Assembly (NCBI GenBank): GCA_964577965.1
Contig: CAZOAT010000095.1
Coordinates: 1-9,388, forward strand
Direction of reading: 5' to 3'
DNA from: DASUUI01 sp964577965
GTDB lineage: Bacteria; Gemmatimonadota; Gemmatimonadetes; Gemmatimonadales; Gemmatimonadaceae
DNA length: 9,388 nt
Shown piece by piece: positions 6,044 to 9,388 of the stretch. How positions within the stretch are numbered: the stretch's first letter is position 1; every line of letters starts with the position of its first letter. Under the pieces are notes generated by a model. The model was not told the origin of the DNA. It ran no database searches and saw only the letters and a program-made list of their open reading frames with translations. The position numbers were made by a program, and so were the translations under genes.

Positions 6044-6678
6044 AGATCTCGACATTCACCGTCGGAGAGTTTCAGGAGAACTGCTATCTGGTGGAGGACG
6101 ACGAGAACGGCGTCGCGGCCATCATCGATCCGGGGGGCGAGCCGACCAGGCTCGTATGGGCGATCGAGAAATCCGGGGCGAAGCTCCAAGCGGTCTGGAT
6201 CACGCACGCGCATCTCGATCACATCGGCGCCATCGCGGCCATCAGGCGTAAATGGCCGGCTCCTGTGTATCTGCACCCTGCGGACGCGCCTCTGTACCGG
6301 GTAGCCGACAGGCAGGCGCAGATCTACGGACTTCCTTTCGAGGAGCCGCCGCCGCCGGAAGTCGAGCTGGCAGACGGAGACACGCTGCAGCTGGGCTCGC
6401 TGAACTTCGGCGTCATGCACGCGCCCGGCCACTCTCCCGGGCACGTGGTCATTCACGGAGGCGGTGTCGCTTTTGTGGGAGACTGCCTGTTCGCGGGTTC
6501 TGTTGGCCGTACCGACCTTCCGGCCTCGAACGGTGCCGATCTCGCGCAGTCGCTCGAGAAGATTTCCGCGCTTCCCGGTGGCACGGTGGTGTACCCCGGT
6601 CACGGTCCTGCGACAACGATCGCCGAAGAGCTCATGACGAACCCGTTCCTCACTGGCGCGGCTCGCATCCCGCGGTAA
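6040..6678 (+). CDS. Metallo-beta-lactamase-fold hydrolase, glyoxalase-II-like
   Basis: A 212-residue single-domain enzyme of the short glyoxalase-II-like group. Zinc ligands are complete: H56, H58, D60 and H61 in THAHLDH, H131 in APGHSPGH, D148 in VGDCLF, and H188 in YPGHGP. FQENCYLV near the N-terminus and AGSVGRTDLP after D148 are typical of the group. Relatives hydrolyse thioesters such as hydroxyacylglutathione or other substrates, and many are uncharacterised. The C-terminal helical domain of true glyoxalase II, which binds glutathione, is missing, so another thiol or substrate is likely. ATG 6040 overlaps the trxB stop by four bases, which implies coupled translation and suggests, as inference only, a role in thiol chemistry. 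Confidence 0.93.
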   Translation: MKISTFTVGEFQENCYLVEDDENGVAAIIDPGGEPTRLVWAIEKSGAKLQAVWITHAHLDHIGAIAAIRRKWPAPVYLHPADAPLYRVADRQAQIYGLPFEEPPPPEVELADGDTLQLGSLNFGVMHAPGHSPGHVVIHGGGVAFVGDCLFAGSVGRTDLPASNGADLAQSLEKISALPGGTVVYPGHGPATTIAEELMTNPFLTGAARIPR

Positions 6679-6705
6679 GCGCGACCACTCATCAGGGAAC
6701 TCAGA

Positions 6706-8127
6706 ATGGCGGAACAAACGCGGATGGAGAAAGACCCACTCGGCGAGCTGCAGGTTCCGGCGAGCGCCCTGTATGGCGTGCAGACCATGCGGGCCGTACA
6801 GAATTTCCCCATCAGCGGCATCCGGCCGCTTCCCGCCTTCGTTGATGCGACCGTACGGATCAAGAAGGCGGCCGCTCTCACCCACCGTGACACCGGCCGT
6901 CTCGGGCGGCGGCTTGCGGATGCCATCGTCGCTGCCGCCGACGAGGTGCTGAGCGGGCAGCACCGGGACCAGTTCGTCGTGGACGTGTACCAGGCTGGCG
7001 CCGGGACGTCGCACAATATGAACACGAACGAGGTGCTCGCGAACCGGGCCAACGAGCTCCTCGGCGCGGAGCGGGGCGCGTATGCGCCGGTCCATCCGAA
7101 CGATCACGTCAATATGGCGCAGTCCACCAACGACGTGATTCCGACGGCGATACGCGTTGCGTGCCTGACAGAGCTCGACGGATTGGTGGCAGTGTTCGAA
7201 GAGCTCGCCACCGCCTTCGAGCAGAAGGGAGCAGAGTTCGATGGCGTGCTGAAGTCTGGTCGCACTCACCTGCAGGACGCGATGCCGATCCGCCTCGGGC
7301 AGGAGTTCAGCGCGTACGCCGGAACGATCCGGCGCTGTGTTGCACGGGTGAACGAGTCAGCGGCGTATCTCCGCGATCTCGGCATCGGCGGAAGTGCTGT
7401 CGGGACCGGCGTGAACGTGGAGCCGGAGTACCCGGCGCTCATGGTCAGGCACCTGGCAGCAATGACGGGTGTCGAGCTGCGCGAGGGGGGCGACCGGATC
7501 CAGCTGATGCAGAGCATGGGTGACGTCGCGGCGTTCAGCGCGCAGCTGCGGGTTCTGGCGATCGACCTGAGCAAGATCGCGAGTGACCTGCGGCTGCTGG
7601 CCAGCGGGCCACGCACCGGCCTCGACGAGATCCGACTTCCTGCAGTGCAGCCGGGGTCGTCAATCATGCCGGGGAAGGTGAACCCTTCGATTCCCGAGAT
7701 GGTCAACCAGGTGTGCCTGCAGGTGATCGGCAACGACGCATGTGTGGGAGCGGGTGCAGAGCACGGGCAGCTCGAGCTGAACGTGATGATGCCCGTGATC
7801 GCGTACAATGTGCTGCTCTCGATGATGATCCTGAAGAACGCCGCGCAGTCGCTGAGCGAGCGGAGTGTTCGCGGAATCGAGGCGAACGAGGAACAGTGCG
7901 CCTACTGGCTCGAGCGTTCGGCGGCGCTGGCGACGGCACTCGCGCCGCAGATCGGCTATGCGCGCGCGGCTGACATCAGCAAGCGCTCGGTGAAGGAGAA
8001 CGTGCTCATCCGCGAGCTGGTAAAGAGGGAGGGCGTCCTGCCGGACGCGGAGATCGACGAGGTGCTCGATCTGAGAAGGATGACGGAGATAGGGGTACCG
8101 GGCGGCACCGATGCCACCAGCCCTTAA
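6706..8127 (+). CDS. aspA: Aspartate ammonia-lyase (aspartase)
   Basis: A 473-residue member of the aspartase/fumarase superfamily, catalysing L-aspartate to fumarate plus ammonia as a cytoplasmic tetramer. The three conserved regions are present: GAGTSHNMNTNE (T101), QSTNDVIPTA (S140, T141, N142) with GRTHLQDAMP (T187, H188), and the flexible signature loop GSSIMPGKVNP (317-327; catalytic Ser in S318/S319, K324). Aspartase is favoured over class II fumarase by LGELQVPASALYGVQTMRAV at the N-terminus, IPEMVNQVCLQVIGND after the loop, and GQLELNVMMPVIAYNVL. Length is normal. ATG 6706 has AGGGA at 6694-6698 with seven-base spacing. It is 27 bases from the upstream hydrolase gene, so read-through is possible. 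The product fumarate would feed the TCA cycle. Confidence 0.93.
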   Translation: MAEQTRMEKDPLGELQVPASALYGVQTMRAVQNFPISGIRPLPAFVDATVRIKKAAALTHRDTGRLGRRLADAIVAAADEVLSGQHRDQFVVDVYQAGAGTSHNMNTNEVLANRANELLGAERGAYAPVHPNDHVNMAQSTNDVIPTAIRVACLTELDGLVAVFEELATAFEQKGAEFDGVLKSGRTHLQDAMPIRLGQEFSAYAGTIRRCVARVNESAAYLRDLGIGGSAVGTGVNVEPEYPALMVRHLAAMTGVELREGGDRIQLMQSMGDVAAFSAQLRVLAIDLSKIASDLRLLASGPRTGLDEIRLPAVQPGSSIMPGKVNPSIPEMVNQVCLQVIGNDACVGAGAEHGQLELNVMMPVIAYNVLLSMMILKNAAQSLSERSVRGIEANEEQCAYWLERSAALATALAPQIGYARAADISKRSVKENVLIRELVKREGVLPDAEIDEVLDLRRMTEIGVPGGTDATSP

Positions 8128-8153
8128 GACTGGCGCAGATTGCCTGCCTGTCC

Positions 8154-8159
8154 TATCCT
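8154..8159 (+). promoter_or_regulatory. Possible -10 element for a leaderless rrf2 message
   Basis: TATCCT lies six bases before GTG 8166, the right distance for transcription to begin at or beside the start codon. TGGCGC at 8131-8136 is 17 bases upstream but is a weak -35. No Shine-Dalgarno-like purine run lies between aspA and the GTG; the stretch is pyrimidine-rich. Confidence 0.3.
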
Positions 8160-8165
8160 GCACTT

Positions 8166-8624
8166 GTGCGCATAACGACATGGGCCGAGTACGGGGTCAT
8201 CTGCGCCCTGCATCTTGCGAAGCGGGCGTCCGAGGGTCCGGTGACGGGGCGGGAGCTGGCCGCCCTGGAGCGGCTGCCCGCCGATTACGTCGAGCAGATT
8301 CTGCTGCGGCTCAGGCGTGCGGATGTGATCCGCAGCACGCGGGGAGCCAAGGGCGGTTACACGCTGGCGCGCTCACCATCTGAGATCTCCATCAGAGACG
8401 TCATTCAGGCGTCAGAGCTGGAGACGTTCGACCTGCACTGCCTCAGCCATCCCGTCGAAGAGGACCGCTGCTCTGCGTCGCACAACTGCAGCATCAGACC
8501 GGTCTGGGTGATGCTTCAGCGTCGGATAGACGACGTACTGGAGGGTGTTCACCTCTCGGATCTGATGCATGACGAGCCGACCGTGCGGGAGCGAGTCGGG
8601 CTCCCGATCCTCGAGACGGTCTAA
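8166..8624 (+). CDS. Rrf2-family transcriptional regulator with three cysteines (probable Fe-S sensor)
   Basis: A 152-residue winged-helix regulator. The DNA-binding part spans about 1-70: MRITTWAEYGVICALHLA, a helix-turn-helix around 27-52 with YVEQILLRLR (E43, as in IscR), and the wing RSTRGAKGGYTLAR. Three cysteines, C92, C102 and C108, sit in the usual cluster-binding region, followed by PVW and an amphipathic dimer helix. IscR spacing is C-x5-C-x5-C with a His three residues on; here it is C-x9-C-x5-C with R111 in the His place. E8 matches the acidic position used as a cluster ligand in some Rrf2 proteins (NsrR Asp8, RsrR Glu8). It probably represses or activates genes in response to Fe-S status, redox or nitric oxide; targets are unknown. 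No isc or suf genes are visible. GTG is the only sensible start. Confidence 0.92.
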   Translation: MRITTWAEYGVICALHLAKRASEGPVTGRELAALERLPADYVEQILLRLRRADVIRSTRGAKGGYTLARSPSEISIRDVIQASELETFDLHCLSHPVEEDRCSASHNCSIRPVWVMLQRRIDDVLEGVHLSDLMHDEPTVRERVGLPILETV

Positions 8625-8637
8625 GGGCCGGGACACG

Positions 8638-9195
8638 ATGGGTTTTGTGTCGCGGTTCCTGGAGCGGCGGAACTGGCGACGCCGTGCGCGCACCTACGTT
8701 CGCGTCCTGCAGCGTGAGCCTGCCGATGCGGACGTTCGCTGGCTTGCCGAGCTGGAGCCACGACACGACCTGGATCACGCCAGATGGGAGCTGCGCTATG
8801 CCCGGCTGGCGCTGGGCCAGATCGAGGCGGAGCGCGCCGCGCTCGACGACCGGGCTCCTGCAGTGGTTGCGCATGAGCTCGTAGCCTCGCTCGGGGCCGA
8901 CCCCAGGGTGGCTGCCGGGATGCTGGAAACGGCGCAGCGCCAGCTGGGCATCAGGCTTCGCAGGTACAGAGATGCGATAAACCGGCGGGCCGAACGCGAG
9001 TCTCTATCGACACGACTGGGGAAGGAGCTGCTCAGCTTCACTCACGGCGATCGCATGCGCGAGGCTGCGACGGTCGAGCGGGCCGGCGAGCTGTTGCGGC
9101 GGTACAGCGGGGAGTTCAATCTGGCGCTGCAGGAAGTCTTCGGCCGCGCGTCTCTTCCTGAGGATATCAGGCCGTCGGAGGTGACCGCGGCATGA
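8638..9195 (+). CDS. Unrecognised 185-residue charged helical protein
   Basis: ATG 8638 is 13 bases after the rrf2 stop, with AAGGG at 8623-8627 and CGGGA at 8629-8633; the frame is open further up only through rrf2. The protein is very rich in Arg, Glu, Ala and Leu, with no signal peptide or membrane segment. The N-terminus is strongly basic (RFLERRNWRRRARTYVRVL). The rest looks like a chain of helices, for example DHARWELRYARLALGQIEAE (66-85), ETAQRQLGIRLRRYRDAINR (about 109-128) and ATVERAGELLRRYSGEFNLA (about 150-169). A nucleic-acid-binding or scaffold role is possible from charge alone. I do not recognise the family. It is the last + strand gene and is probably co-transcribed with rrf2. 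Confidence 0.75.
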   Translation: MGFVSRFLERRNWRRRARTYVRVLQREPADADVRWLAELEPRHDLDHARWELRYARLALGQIEAERAALDDRAPAVVAHELVASLGADPRVAAGMLETAQRQLGIRLRRYRDAINRRAERESLSTRLGKELLSFTHGDRMREAATVERAGELLRRYSGEFNLALQEVFGRASLPEDIRPSEVTAA

Positions 9196-9239
9196 GTTCG
9201 TCGCTGGTGACCACGGTCATCCATTGCCGTTGCCGGCTG

Positions 9240-9269
9240 AAAAAAAGCTCCCGGAGCTGTGCTCCGGGA
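9240..9269 (-). terminator. Intrinsic terminator of tRNA-Leu
   Basis: Read on the - strand, a 9-bp stem (arms 9261-9269 and 9249-9257, sequence TCCCGGAGC with its complement) closes a three-base loop. After two bases a run of seven T follows (A-run at 9240-9246 on the + strand). It lies about 30 bases beyond the tRNA 3' end. On the + strand no T-run follows the hairpin, so it should end transcription mainly from the tRNA side. Confidence 0.85.
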
Positions 9270-9297
9270 TGCCGTTGAATCGTCCATTAAGCAGATG

Positions 9298-9382
<85 letters not shown>

Positions 9383-9388
9383 GTGAAC

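Noticed and set aside
5884..7269. Very long open frame on the - strand (about 460 codons)
   Set aside because: It lies opposite trxB, the hydrolase and aspA, all firmly identified. The product is rich in Arg, His, Val and Leu without recognisable motifs, the typical antisense shadow in GC-rich coding DNA.
9249..9269. Hairpin as terminator of the + strand rrf2 group
   Set aside because: On the + strand it is preceded by A and followed by GATGCCGTTG, with no T-run. The T-run exists only on the - strand, so it serves tRNA-Leu.

Overview
The window is a GC-rich, densely packed bacterial chromosomal segment with no sign of mobile DNA, CRISPR or phage genes. Twelve genes (the first cut by the window edge) lie on the + strand, and one tRNA gene lies on the - strand at the right end. 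Protein style resembles Gemmatimonadota or a related high-GC Gram-negative phylum: the bacterial form of myo-inositol-phosphate synthase, an NADPH-type thioredoxin reductase, and small unnamed proteins of a kind I associate with that phylum. This placement is inference from memory and cannot be verified here.

Layout. (1) 2-1032: the 3' end of an inositol-3-phosphate synthase gene, overlapped by ATGA by a small lipoprotein gene, then an unrecognised 97-residue protein. (2) 1093-4873: a two-helix membrane protein; the E2 acyltransferase of a 2-oxo acid dehydrogenase complex, starting at TTG; two small unknown proteins; a PHP-family phosphoesterase; and a pteridine-reductase-like short-chain dehydrogenase (SDR). 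From E2 onward the genes are joined by TGATG junctions or gaps of 1-2 bases, so 1357-4873 is probably one coupled transcript. (3) 4874-6678: a 96-base leader with a strong hairpin, thioredoxin reductase (TTG start), and a glyoxalase-II-like metallo-beta-lactamase-fold hydrolase overlapping it by ATGA. (4) 6706-8127: aspartate ammonia-lyase with its own Shine-Dalgarno site. (5) 8166-9195: an Rrf2-family Fe-S-type regulator whose GTG start lacks a Shine-Dalgarno site and may be leaderless, followed by an unrecognised charged helical protein. (6) 9240-9382: tRNA-Leu(CAG) on the - strand with its own intrinsic terminator, convergent with group 5.

Functionally this is mostly core metabolism and redox housekeeping: central carbon oxidation (E2, aspartase feeding fumarate), thiol redox (TrxB plus hydrolase), nucleotide or RNA turnover (PHP), and Fe-S or redox-linked regulation (Rrf2). 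I found no clear new multi-gene system. The points most worth a second look are the altered catalytic residues of the SDR (Asp and His in place of Ser and Tyr), the ligand pattern of the Rrf2 protein, the coupled small unknown genes between E2 and PHP, and the trxB leader hairpin.
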